From positions 564,802 through 628,801 of the forward strand of contig CM072167.1 of the NCBI GenBank assembly GCA_036850595.1: DNA of 64,000 nt, given 5' to 3'. The translations under genes and the position numbers were made by a program. Below are positions 12,289 through 22,802 of this stretch, piece after piece. Origin of the DNA: Rhyacichthys aspro. Taxonomy: Eukaryota; Chordata; Actinopteri; Gobiiformes; Rhyacichthyidae. Position 1 is the first letter of the stretch, and each line of letters starts with the position of its first letter. The notes below the pieces were generated by a model. The model was not told the origin of the DNA and ran no database searches. It saw only the letters and a program-made list of their open reading frames with translations.

Positions 12289-13671
12289 TCAACCTGGCTC
12301 TTTTCCCAGATGGATCCTTGTTGATAGCCATGCTCTGAGCCCTAGAAGAAGCTTATGGTCAGTTATTATGGTGAATGAAGATGACCCAATGTAATGTCTA
12401 AAATGACGCACAGCCCACACTACAGCCCATAGTTCTTTATCAAATGTAGACCAGCGCTTTTGGGTGTTAGTAAGTGACTGACTGGCATAAACCACTACTC
12501 TTTCCAGACCATCTTTATCCTGAGCTAATACTGCTCCTACAGCTTCCATGGATGCATCAGTGTACAATTTAAAGGGAACAGTATAGTCGGGCATAGTAAC
12601 TACTGGGGCGGATGAGAGCACTGATTTCAAGTAGCTAAAAGCTTCATCACAGTCACTAGTCCATTCAAAAGGGACGTCTTTGCATGTTAGATGGTTTAGT
12701 GGAGCAGCACAGTGAGCAAAGTCTTTAACAAATCGCCTGTAGTAGGAGCACAGGCCTAGGAAGGCTCTCACCTCTGTAGGCGACTGCGGTGTGGGCCATG
12801 ACTTAACCTTGTCTGTATTTCTGGGATCAGGCTGCAGGCCATGGCGGGAAACAACATGACCCAGGAACACCACATGATCCCGGGCCAGGTGGCACTTCTT
12901 CGGGTTAAGCTGGAGGCCAGCTGCCTGAATACGAGAGAACACTTCACGCAGGCTGTCCATGTGGTCATCAAATGTGGGACTGAAGATTAACACATCATCC
13001 AAATACACCATACACACCTGCCAGGGGAGCCCGCGAAGCACCAGCTCCATCATGCGTTGAAATGTAGCAGGCGAGTTGGTGAGGCCCATGGGCATAGACC
13101 TCCACTGATACAGACCTCGCCCCATGGTGAAAGCCGTGTTATGGCGGTCATCCTCGGCCACTTCAATCTGCCAGTAGCCGTTTGAAAAATCAAGTGTACT
13201 GAACCAACACGACCCGGACAGTGGGTCTAGGGTGTCGTCCACCTGGGGCAGGGGATGGCAATCCTTCACCGTGACACTATTCAACCGTCTATAGTCAATA
13301 CAAAATCTCCATTCACCATTCTTCTTCTTTACCAGAACAACAGGCGAGGCCCAGGGGCTGGAGCTCTCCTCGATTACTCCATCCGCCAGCAGGGCTGCAA
13401 CCTGTCGGTCAATTTCCTCCCTCTTTTCAGGAGAGGTCCGATATGCGAGCTGTCGCAGGGGTATGTTGTCACCTGTGTTAATGCAATGCTTGATAATGGT
13501 GCATTTGCCATTCACTGCCTTAGACATACTAAATATGTCACTATACTCCCCTAACAGGGCTTTTAACTGTCCAATTTGGGATGAGCTGACAGGGGAGTCA
13601 GCCAGAGACACGGGTGGCTCAGTCGCAACTACTGTGGACTTAGTTTCATCAGTGGGGGTTGGAAGGGCCAC
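12289..13671 (-). CDS. Gypsy reverse transcriptase and RNase H (fragment of pol)
   Basis: A 460-codon open frame. The RT palm is clear: WRFCIDYRRLN near residue 121, FSTLDFSNGYWQ near 157 (first catalytic Asp), SMPMGLTNSPATFQ near 192, and YLDD at 223-226 (catalytic pair). The connection VRAFLGLCSYYRRF is near 301, and RNase H starts with YTDAS near 370. It would copy element RNA into DNA in a cytoplasmic particle. The frame ends by a shift within RNase H (after TDHK): the continuing sequence with the chromodomain-less tail EALSRRPN lies in another frame at 12331-11852. The start given is that of the open frame; the natural product would be cleaved from a larger polyprotein. Confidence 0.9.
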   Translation of the reverse strand: MALPTPTDETKSTVVATEPPVSLADSPVSSSQIGQLKALLGEYSDIFSMSKAVNGKCTIIKHCINTGDNIPLRQLAYRTSPEKREEIDRQVAALLADGVIEESSSPWASPVVLVKKKNGEWRFCIDYRRLNSVTVKDCHPLPQVDDTLDPLSGSCWFSTLDFSNGYWQIEVAEDDRHNTAFTMGRGLYQWRSMPMGLTNSPATFQRMMELVLRGLPWQVCMVYLDDVLIFSPTFDDHMDSLREVFSRIQAAGLQLNPKKCHLARDHVVFLGHVVSRHGLQPDPRNTDKVKSWPTPQSPTEVRAFLGLCSYYRRFVKDFAHCAAPLNHLTCKDVPFEWTSDCDEAFSYLKSVLSSAPVVTMPDYTVPFKLYTDASMEAVGAVLAQDKDGLERVVVYASQSLTNTQKRWSTFDKELWAVVWAVRHFRHYIGSSSFTIITDHKLLLGLRAWLSTRIHLGKEPG

Positions 13672-13685
13672 AAGGTCCCCCTCAT

Positions 13686-14397
13686 TTACAGTGTGTACTC
13701 CCCAATGTGTGTGCCCTCTCGCAGCATAAGATTCTGATTTGTGAGGTTAAGAGGATGGGCTGTGGTCATACCATGTCTAACTGAGGTGAGCGTGTGGGCT
13801 ACAACACACTCACTCTTACCCTGGGGGTTAGGCTCCAGGTAACCTACAAACTCATGGAGACGGTCTGCAGGCCCAGAAGGGGAAACATTCACCGGCACCA
13901 GCATCTCACTCAGTGGGGGCAGAGTCAGGGTTGCAGTAAGGGATACATTACAACACACTGGGATTAAGTCCTTGTGGCTTAGCAACACAATGTCCATGCC
14001 CCATAACTGCAACCTACCGCGGGAGAAATCTAAAAGTGCATGGTGTGCTGTCAGGAAGTCCAGACCAAGAAGGGCTGTTTGAGTGGACTTCCAGAGTACA
14101 TGGAAAACCTGCCGCATTGGCTGATTACCCAACCGTAATGTAGCAGTAACAGTACCTAGCATGTCAAGTAGCTGCCCATTTACGGCTCTGGCCTCAATAA
14201 TATTTGCACTCAGGGGTCGCGCAGAGTGGAGATGGACTGGCGAAATCTGCACTAATAAACGATTCAGTGGAACCAGAATCTATTAGGATATTGAGTTCAG
14301 TTCCCTCAATGCTTCCCCGCACATACGAAGAACACTGCACCCGTGCAGCGACATGACTTGGGAAAGGCAGGGAGGTCTCTACCTCAAAGGGCCCCAA
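13686..14397 (-). pseudogene. Gypsy aspartic protease region, frameshifted
   Basis: The protease active-site motif ILIDSGSTESF is in the frame 14397-14194, and the second half, including LLGLDFLTAHHALLDF, is in a different frame at 14252-13686. The family's retropepsin normally spans both, so one indel near 14250 has split it. It would cleave the Gag-Pol precursor. The position between gag and RT agrees with Ty3/Gypsy order. Confidence 0.85.
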
Positions 14398-15450
14398 AGA
14401 TGTTGTAGCTGATGTCTGGCCCGCGATGACAGCTACATCTCGTTTCCCTGCTGGCGGACTGGGTCCTCTCGACTTGGGGAGAGAAACCGCACCCCCCGTC
14501 GCCTCGCTGAATCGTCGTAGGAGATTCCCCGGGTTGGTCTTGAGTTCTGTCCCCTGGGAGAGGCAGAGTGGTTATAGGGAGATGGCGAGCGGCGGTCAGG
14601 TCCAGGGTATCTATCCACACTTCGCCCACACCAGCTGGGATCAGGTGAACGCCCTCTTGGCTCGGTCCAGGAACGCAGGGATTGGCAGCCCCTACCCCCA
14701 CACCGGCATTGACATTGCTCACGCATGGGAGAGGAGCTCTCTCTGCCACAATATTTCAGTCTTTCGTTCATCTGACAGTCTCTTAATGTCTTTTCTCATT
14801 TCTTTTTTTTACCCTGCTAGTCTGTCTATTGTATGCTGCCAGCCAGCCTCTTCAGAAATAGAATGCACCAGGGCAGTGTCAGGTTTATCAGTGGGAGCAG
14901 AGTTAACTGGAGGGTAGGTATAGTCACTTCGGAGGGTCTCACGAGCCATGTCACAGCGGCTTGCAATAATTAGGGCCTCTTCCAAATCAGTGGCTCCCTG
15001 TTCCCGACATTTGGCTCTGAGGCAGGGGTCCAGTCCAGCTAGGAATCGATGAAACTTTTCCTCTTTCTGAGCTGCTTTGCCATAGTTTGGGAAAGCCTCT
15101 TGTACAAGCTTGCCTATCTCCGCGGCGTAGACATCCAGGCTCTCACCCAGTGCCCGACGGTGAGCAGCGAGGCTAGCTTTGAAGCAGTCCAAGAAATGTC
15201 TCTGTCTAAAGGCCTCTTGCAATTTCTCCTTCACCGCTGAGTAATCCGCCTGTACTGCGGCCGGCAGACTGTCCCACAGCAGGAAGGCAGCCTTTGACAG
15301 TCGTGTCGGGAGAATTCTGGCCAGTTCATAACCATAGTCACCACCAGTACCTGCCACCAGCACCCTCACGGCCACTTCATATTGGCGTGACCAGCAGGAA
15401 AAACTTTCCCTGTCCTCTCCTGAGAAAAGTGGCGGGAGTTCGATTTTCAT
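14384..15450 (-). pseudogene. Gypsy gag, N-terminal part open, C-terminal part degraded
   Basis: The frame 15450-14809 (213 codons) starts MKIELPPLFSGED and has a retrotransposon Gag capsid look: an aromatic-rich start, then LPAAVQADYSAVKEKL, LVQEAFPNY and FLAGLDPCLRAKCREQG. It runs into a stop at 14809. Downstream to 14384 only short overlapping frames remain, rich in Arg, Ser and Pro. I could not find an intact CCHC knuckle. Gag would build the capsid around element RNA. Confidence 0.78.
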
Positions 15451-15685
15451 TCATTGGATCATTGGAGAAGGGCCTTTCACGGCGCGGGACTTTATAATCC
15501 AGGGGGTCTTCATCAATTTTCCACATGTTCTCTCGTCTCTCTAACTAGAAGAAGCGCGAAGTTCAACGCGTCCTAATTAGACTTTCGACAGCTAAAGTAA
15601 ACGCGAGTTAGCAGTGGCTAACTGAACCTAGCTATCCGAACTTCTTTTACTGTCTTGGGAAATGATGGGCTTCTGCACTGGAGCG

Positions 15686-15703
15686 ATCCCACCGCTGCCA
15701 CCA
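15686..15703 (-). promoter_or_regulatory. Primer-binding site, tRNA-Leu type
   Basis: The plus strand reads atcccaccgctgccacca, one base inside the 5' LTR. This equals the 3' end of a vertebrate tRNA-Leu (AAG-type isoacceptor) plus CCA, so the element's sense strand is complementary to it, as required for minus-strand priming. Confidence 0.85.
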
Positions 15704-15704
15704 A

Positions 15705-15946
15705 TGTAACCGAGGGTCTTGTGAAGATGAGCCCTGACGCGAAATGGTGTTTACATGTAGGAAAGATGACAGTAATATACTCAGGAGATACTTTTTATTA
15801 CTCCACGGACTGGTCTCACCGTCACATACACAGATGTCAAGAGCGTCACCACACACCACACACCACACACTTCCGGCTTTCACAATAAAAGCGTGGCATT
15901 GCCATAACATAAAACTAAAATAGGAAGCTTAGAAAAGTGGCTTACA
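15705..15946 (-). repeat. 5' LTR of the minus-strand Gypsy element
   Basis: 242 bases, near-identical to 10281-10508 apart from a few substitutions and two short insertions (caccgt region and an extra cacacac unit). Begins TGTAACC and ends GCTTACA on the plus strand. Confidence 0.92.
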
Positions 15947-17084
15947 GTAACATATATACAGTCCATTATAGCGTCAGCTACACCAATCACAGGACGCGCA
16001 CACGTCCAGTTCAACGTAAGACCTTCTAGGCCTTGGTCATAGAATGTATAAATAATGGAAGCAATGTCTCCATTTGGTCTAATTCGTCCAAATCACCCCC
16101 AAAGAACGGTGCTTCCATCTTGGATATTTTGACTCCTCCTACAGAGGATATTACTAAAATGGGCAGAGAGGGCAGCGTCTAAACTGCTCCTGGGCGGACT
16201 TTTCAAATGCGCGGTTCAGAAACACGCCCCTCATCTCAGAGCTGACTGGAGCTGAACAAGCTAACGGCTAACAACATGCTAACGGCTCCTGCTAACTGTT
16301 GTGGATCAGGCTTCTCACTCTGTCGTCTCTCAGCTCGGGGTAAGTCCACAAACTTTACCACAAAGTTTAGTTTAACTCTTGCTGTAAATATCAGATCATT
16401 ATTATCAAAATTAAAGCGGTTTTATTTATAATATATCCTAGTTTTAAGCATGAGGAAATTTTTATCTTAGTCAGATAAACCTTTCTAGCTCTGTTAAAAA
16501 AATAAACCTTGTTTTTCGAACATATTTCATTATATCCTTCATATTTGTTTAAATATCTGTCCCTAATTTGCAACTTCTGTACATTAAGGCTTTAGTATTT
16601 GAGGGAGGCACATGTTGACAGTAAAATAATAAAGCCTCATTCTTATTGATGATGATAATAATAAAACAGCAATGTTTAAGCATATAACACGTGAAGATAT
16701 TCAAATAGTGATCTTTTAGTTCATATAACGCTAAACCCAGGACCCCTGCAAATGTGCAGCATTTAGAAAGACCTGTATTTTCCATTTACTGTCCATTTAC
16801 TGATCTGTGTTTTACTAAGTATTAATATTTACTGTTCATAATGGCTCTGCACTCTTTTTAAAGTAGACATGGTCTACATAATTTAACACCTGAATCTGAT
16901 TTGATAAAAACTTACTCCCACTAAATAATGCTGAGAGTAGTATCAACCAGAATGTGAACAGATTAAATGTTTTTCTTTATCTTTTCTGATGTATGTAACA
17001 TTTATTAACACAATTTACTTTACTGTCTTTAACTGCTGCCTGAGAGTGTTTTAAAATGATCTTAAATGAGAACCCTAAATAAAC

Positions 17085-19290
17085 TTAAAGGTCCCATATT
17101 ATGCTAAATCGACTTTTCTGAGCTTTTAACCATGTTCTAACGTTGTTTCTACCTCAAACACATACCCAAAGTTGTGTTTTGTTTCATTCGCGCATGTTTA
17201 AGTAATTTATTTAGTTTGAGCTACAGTCCTTAAAACGAGCTGTTTCACGCAATGACGTCAATATGTGAAATAAACCCCTCCTCTCCAGGAAGTGCTCCTC
17301 CACACTCCTCCAGCCCCTCTCTCCTGCACTGTCAACAAGTGGTGCTCTGCAGCTCAGACACAGAGAAGCATCGCTGCTACTGTGTTAGCTTACTTACCGT
17401 CAGCAACATTCGGCTGTGGGAGTTTTACTGCGTTGTTTTCTCTCCCAAAAAAGAACTAACATGTAAGAAGTGGTTGGAGTTTATTATTCGAAACTCCCAG
17501 GGTAAAGTAGCCAAACAGGTTTTTGTCTGTAACCAACACTTCACTGAAGACTGCTTCAAAAACCTCAACATCGTCCAGATAGACTATAAAAGACACCGAA
17601 GAGGAGCCCAGAGCAGTAAGTACTACTATATTGCTAATGATAATTTCGAGTAGGGTTTTGTATAGTTTCGAGTTTTGTATAGCTTATGTTTAAAGATAAT
17701 ATCTTTGTTTTCATTCTTTATAAATCGCAAAACTGCTGCTCATGTTGCTAAAGCACATTTTGATAATTAGCGGCTGTTACCTTTTCACGGCAAAAACAAA
17801 GAGGTGTGAAAAGTGTCTGTAGGTTGTAGTCACATTGTCTAGTTGATTAGACCGTCGTCTTACTGTTGTTATGCTAACAGTGTGTGTGAATAGGGTTAGA
17901 TGTGTTTGACCCTCGTTTCTTATCACGCTCTTAGATTAGACAATGACAACTGAGTATCTGTTGTATTTTCCAGAGCACTTCTCAAGAATCATCCAGCTTC
18001 ACAGAACATACATTTCACCAACCAGAAGCAGCAGTAAACTACAAATAGGAGCACACAGGAGGGAATGACCACTCTGATGCTTGCTCCGAGAAATCCCCAG
18101 CACCAGCTCACAAAACTCCTGCATGCAATAAACCTGAGTCGGAAGAAGAGACAAAGATGTTTGGCGATATGCTCCTTAGCAAAACCTAAATAATTTGTAT
18201 TTATGTGGATTTTATAATAAAAAAATGTATGATTGAAATTACACCAGTCTTTTAAATTAGCACTTACTCTTCTTCTGTTCTTCTTATAACTGGTCCATAG
18301 TCTGTACGATAAATGTTATTTATATTTTGAAGAGTATATATGTTTAAGCAGTTGGCCTCCAGGCCAGGATGTGCTGTAATACAGGAGCAAGAAGCTGATT
18401 TATTCGCCTTAAAACCTAAAAATGAAAAATGATGATCAGTATTTACAGTAATGTAAAGCTGCATTTACATTTACAAAACTAATTATATGTAGTTTTCATT
18501 TTACTACAAGGTTGCAGGAATGCTATCATTCATAGCATTTTATTATAACATCAGCAGTCTTGTGCTGTAAGCCTGTAAGTATGGGTGTGCACCATAGTCT
18601 ATTTGAAAACAACATAACGTGGTAAGACAGGCATAATAGTTGAAACTTTATTACACAAATATTACTGCATAGCTCTACATATTGCTAGGCTACTTTATTA
18701 TAGTTCTTTCAATACACTGCACAACAGCTCCTTAGGAGTCTCCAGGCAGCATACATTCTCAACTTCAGTAGGCATTGTACGGCCATTTCCTCATGTGCAC
18801 CGATAAATAGAAGCAGTTAACACGCGCTATGCTACGGGCTACACCATAGAAACATACACAATAAATAGTTTTTCATTTACCAAGCAGAAACGTCTTGTAG
18901 AAGCCTTCGAGGTCTTTGTGTTTGCTCATGTTCTTCGAACTCAGAGTCAGACTCTGGGTCGAAGATATACGGCTCAGTTACTCTCAAAGCCATTGCTGAA
19001 AAAGTTATTACTACGATGTACCGTGTTTACTTCAGTCTGTTTCCAGCGGCAGTTCGTAGAGGTACCGTGACGTCAGGCAGGAAGTGGGCGGAGCCAACAC
19101 GGAAGAGCTGAGCCTTAAAGTGACAGCCCCAAATCAGACCGTTCACTTTGGACTCATGATGAGAGCTCATTCAGACCGCTTGTATAAGATACTTATTGAG
19201 TGTTTCATGTTGTAAAACGTGATATGGTAACCTAAATGTATCCAAAATACACTGTATAAAGTTCAAAATAGTATAATATGGGACCTTTAA
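17085..19290 (+). mobile_element. Kolobok-like TTAA DNA transposon, copy 1
   Basis: The body 17089-19286 starts AGGTCCCATATTATGC and ends ATAATATGGGACCT, giving inverted ends, and is flanked by TTAA on both sides (17085-17088, 19287-19290). The related repeat at 54.4 kb shows the unoccupied target with a single copy of the flank (aaacttaaggatttt). TTAA targets, these termini and a THAP-type finger inside together fit the Kolobok/T2 superfamily; piggyBac shares the target but not the THAP finger. No transposase catalytic domain is visible, so this is a non-autonomous or decayed copy. Confidence 0.82.
17252..18066 (+). pseudogene. THAP-like zinc-finger gene fragment in the Kolobok-like element
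   Basis: An open frame at 17252-17653 carries the central THAP signature: CKKWLEFI (conserved Trp) followed by VFVCNQHFTEDCF (the C-x2-H zinc ligands and the following Phe). THAP domains bind DNA and occur in transposases and host regulators. A GTAAGT donor at 17616 and a ttttccag acceptor ending at 17973 allow splicing in phase to a short second exon ending in TGA near 18066. The THAP C-terminal GANPTI motif, visible in the other copy near 59780, is deleted here, and the N-terminal cysteine pair is not clearly placed, so the domain is incomplete. Confidence 0.6.
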
Positions 19291-19600
19291 GGATTTTAAG
19301 CTCTGGCCACAATTAGGAAGTCGTGTGAAAAGTAAGTGCAATAAAATGAAAAATGAGGCTGTGCATTGTTCATTTTTAATTGACTGCAAACTGTGACAGC
19401 AATGTGGAAAGTAAGGTGAAAAAGTATGTATTGTAATATATAGTACATTAGGATAGCATTTCTGTAATACACACAAACAAATGCTTGTTATTCTATGTTG
19501 TGTAAAATGTCTGATGAAAGAGAAGATGAAAGTTGAAGTGGCAGGAGTCTGGTCCTCAACACACACTGGTCAGGTTTGTCTGGATCACCTCCTTCAGGAA

Positions 19601-20785
19601 ACAATACACAAAGTCAGTGAAATACAATTCAACGAAGGCTCTAACTATACTGATTAGTTTATTTTAAGAATGTAATATTAATATAGATTCAAATTAAGTC
19701 TTTTCTTAAATTATAGGTTTACTGTATTGCAATATAAAACGTAAGTTGTTGGGTTTTTTTGCCTTAAAATAGCAATAATAAGATTTAAATCTGCATGAGG
19801 GAGTAAAGCATTGCAGTACTGCATCATAAACCTCAATTTTGTCTAATCACAAAATAGTGTATTATGTTTAGAACAAATAAACATAGTCTTAAGAGCATAA
19901 TTCCAGTCAATATTATAAAACTAGTCTAATCACAGTAATGTTCTGGCTTTACATTAACTACTTACATTTTTGAAAATGTAACCACATTTTATGTCTTAAT
20001 AAACAATTAAAATAATGCCACCACATCTTTTTATATGAGACTGCACCTCCCCAAATCTAACATAAACATAGAAATATTCCTTAAAATTCCAAATATATCT
20101 AACTTTTCCATCTCATTTTGAGACTGGTTTTAACTGCTTTGATAACTCTGGTAACAGCCTTAAGGGCTGTTAGTATATCTGCTAAAATAAATTGCTAATA
20201 AAGACTTAAGCAAATATACAATGTGAATGTTACTCACCAAAAAGACTGCTTCTTGGACGGTCTGTTAATGAAGGGCACATAATACTACAGAAAAATAACT
20301 CAGTTTTATGCAAAACTTCTCTGAAGAGCAAAAAATGACACGGCTAACACCTAGCAGCTAGCGTTAGCACCGTACAGGCTAGCGGCCGCCGTGGCCCACG
20401 CAAAATGACACCCTGTCAATCAAAGTAGCCACTCCCTTAATTATGCATAACTCTAAAGTTAAACTGAGGGCAAACCAAAGAATTTTAAAAAAATTCACTC
20501 CCCCCAGAGTTGTCACGTAACAAGAACTCAGCTCTAGAGACCAGAACCATCTTTTGTACCAGGCTGTAAAAGGGTTTTTTACACTTGTAAAGTTGCAATT
20601 GGATTTTACAATATAATTCTTCTTTTGGAGCCTGCCATCTGGTGGATGGAGGTATATCGCTGTATGGCGGCGTCCTTACGCGGGGCCTATTTATGAGGCC
20701 GTGTCCTAGCCGCTTGGTTGTAATACCTCGTAGTGTCAAGAGATGGCGCATCGGTAGAAGAACTAGAGCCACCAAGAGGCAGCAC
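19601..20785. other. Intergenic stretch without recognised gene
   Basis: AT-rich until about 20330, then GC-richer with repeated GCTAGC and GTTAGC strings (20350-20400). No exon with paired splice sites, RNA gene or complete transposon was recognised. Confidence 0.4.
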
Positions 20786-21534
20786 TGCAGAAAAACCCCG
20801 CAGCCAAGCGATGCGAACGCTTAACCCATCTGCCTCTTTGCTTTTATTGTTTAGGTTGGTTATATATCCTTCTAATGGTACTGAAACAACACTGCTAAAT
20901 CTGTAGAGCCATGGTGATGTGTTGTGATTATTTTGGACACTTTGGAGAACGTATTGTGTATGATTCTGTCGAAATGCTGATGCTGCATCATATGCTAAGC
21001 TAGCAGGAGCTATATGCTTGCGCCATAGTAAATAGAGCCTTGTGCATTTTGAAGTAAACAGACCATGTACTAGACTAGGTCTAGGACATGGGTCAATATA
21101 CAACAATGTTACATGACCAAAGTGTGTATATTGTTTTGCATATGTTATGAAACTAATAAGTGTTAGTTGTATATGCTGAGCCCCGTAGGTTCATGGCTCA
21201 AGTGTACGAGACTGGCCGCTCCGAGTCCAGCCTCCATCTTGGTTTGTTATAGTAGTATGCAGTATGTTCATAGTAATAGACCAACAGTATTATTGTTGTT
21301 TTGGTTTATTAAGAAATAAGCACTTTTGGTGACAGTTGTACATGAAGCTATGGTTAAAGCATGTCTATTATTTTAAGTTTAGAGTATGAAATGTCAAGAG
21401 TCAGATATGTCAAACCAGATGTTGTAAAACATTATTAGACAAAAGTAATGGTTGTTAATGTTATGCAGAATAAACCCTGCAGCCAAGCGATGCGAACGCT
21501 TAACCCGTCTGCCTCTTTGCTTTTATCGTTCAGG
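20786..21534 (+). repeat. Pair of about 70-bp direct repeats, possible LTR remnant
   Basis: 20786-20855 and 21464-21534 share gcagccaagcgatgcgaac and the following ttaaccc-tctgcctctttgcttttat with few differences. The second copy is preceded by AATAAA, which makes it look like an R-U5 segment of a retroviral-type LTR. The sequence upstream of the two copies does not match, so they are not two complete LTRs. Confidence 0.5.
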
Positions 21535-22055
21535 GTTAATATTCCCACCCCTCTCCAGGCCAGGGAGGGGCAATATATACACCTAGTGATTAACCAGTTT
21601 TCCTCACTTCTAATCTGTTATCTTAGCTATAGCTTTGTTATACATCAGTTTCACATAATACCATTATTACAGTTTGTACTGTATACAATGGCATTCATTA
21701 CATGCATGTTTTTAACTCAAAATAATTGTCTTGTACTTGAAATAGTTTTTTAACCCATGTAAATAGACAATATGAATTACTGTTTTGATCTAATTGTTCA
21801 TCCTTAACTTATTAACCATAAATTTATGACTAATTATTTTTGTTTTGTGTTTTTACCAATTAAATTATTCAGTTATTTACCATTTTATATCATAAAATGA
21901 AATAAAAATCACCTATTGTTACCTTGCAGGTAATAAAATAAAATGGTTTGTAACTGTGTCATTAAGTCATTCTTTGAACTAATAAACAGGGTATAAATAG
22001 CTCTACATAGCACCCACAATGTGCCCGTATGGCAAATAGCATTAATAATAGCAAA

Positions 22056-22192
22056 GGTGGGACCAAGTCCTTGTTAAGCAAGTCACAAGTAAGTCTCAAG
22101 TCTTTGGCCTCAAGTCCAAGTCAAGTCCCAAGTCAAAGGCCCAAAGTCCAAAGTTGTATACTTTGAGTTTCAAGTCATTTCAAGTCTATACT
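22056..22192. repeat. Degenerate (CAAGTC)n satellite-like tract
   Basis: Repeated AAGTC units (for example caagtccaagtcaagtccca) without coding meaning. A short tract of the same kind occurs near 44668-44690. Confidence 0.75.
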
Positions 22193-22802
22193 ATTATTAC
22201 TATTATTATTATATTTACTATTATTATTTTAATAAAACACAAGGAACATAATAATCGAAATACCAATATATTTGTATCAATAAGAATATTTGCTGTCTAA
22301 ATATGTATACAAATTGAACTTTGGTCTATTGATGGAGGTGTGAGTGCCAAAATTATAATTAAATCTACTTTTTAAACGCATATTTTAATAATGAAATTAA
22401 TGCCCATCTGTGCATCTGTATTGCTGTAAGCATCTTCTTGTTTAGATAAATAGTGCTTTATTAATCTTACATGTTTGAGAAAACATATAAGATTACTAAT
22501 TACTAAGATTACTAATTCATGTACTAAAACACTGATGGCTTTAAGTCAACATTTCTGGTTATTTTAACTTGTAATTTCTGATATTATTTACACAAAATAA
22601 AATGATACTACCACTGGCTAGATAGTCAAAAGTTAACCTTAATTGCAGTCGATTCTTAGCCTACATGAAATGCTCTGTGGCCGTAGTTCACAGAAGTGCT
22701 GCTTGGACCAAATCAAGTCCACTAGCTCACGATTAGCTGAAATGGATCTGGCAAGACAGGCTTCAAGAGATGCATTCTATATGATTGTATCACACCATGG
22801 TA

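Larger units (their letters stand above)
10277..15950 (-). mobile_element. Ty3/Gypsy LTR retrotransposon (minus strand), decayed
   Basis: Complete LTR-to-LTR element flanked by a 4-bp target duplication GTAA (10277-10280 and 15947-15950). LTRs are 10281-10508 and 15705-15946. On the minus strand the order is 5' LTR, tRNA-Leu-type primer site, gag, protease, reverse transcriptase, RNase H, integrase, purine tract, 3' LTR, which is the usual Ty3/Gypsy order. Coding frames change at least three times and the integrase has an in-frame stop, so this copy cannot encode a full polyprotein. The LTRs differ by a handful of substitutions plus small indels in CA-rich repeats, indicating a fairly recent insertion. 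It sits in otherwise unremarkable intergenic DNA. Confidence 0.93.
16036..19600. repeat. Long dispersed repeat A, copy 1 (with nested Kolobok-like element)
   Basis: The segments 16225-17088 and 19287-19600 match, in reverse complement and apart from indels, the sequence around 54290-55672. The 16036-16236 part also matches 42911-43114. Shared landmarks are aaacacgcccctcatctcag, the region around ctgtgttttactaagtatta, and gtcaggtttgtctg at the end. Relative to the 54-55 kb copy this one lacks a few hundred bases near 16795 and contains a 2.2-kb insertion at 17089-19286. No coding capacity was recognised and its true ends and class are unknown. Confidence 0.75.

Noticed and set aside
13255..13729. 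Plus-strand frames of about 90-100 codons
   Set aside because: Antisense shadows of the minus-strand Gypsy reverse transcriptase and protease.
14426..14917. 163-codon plus-strand frame
   Set aside because: Antisense of the Gypsy gag region; no domain features of its own.
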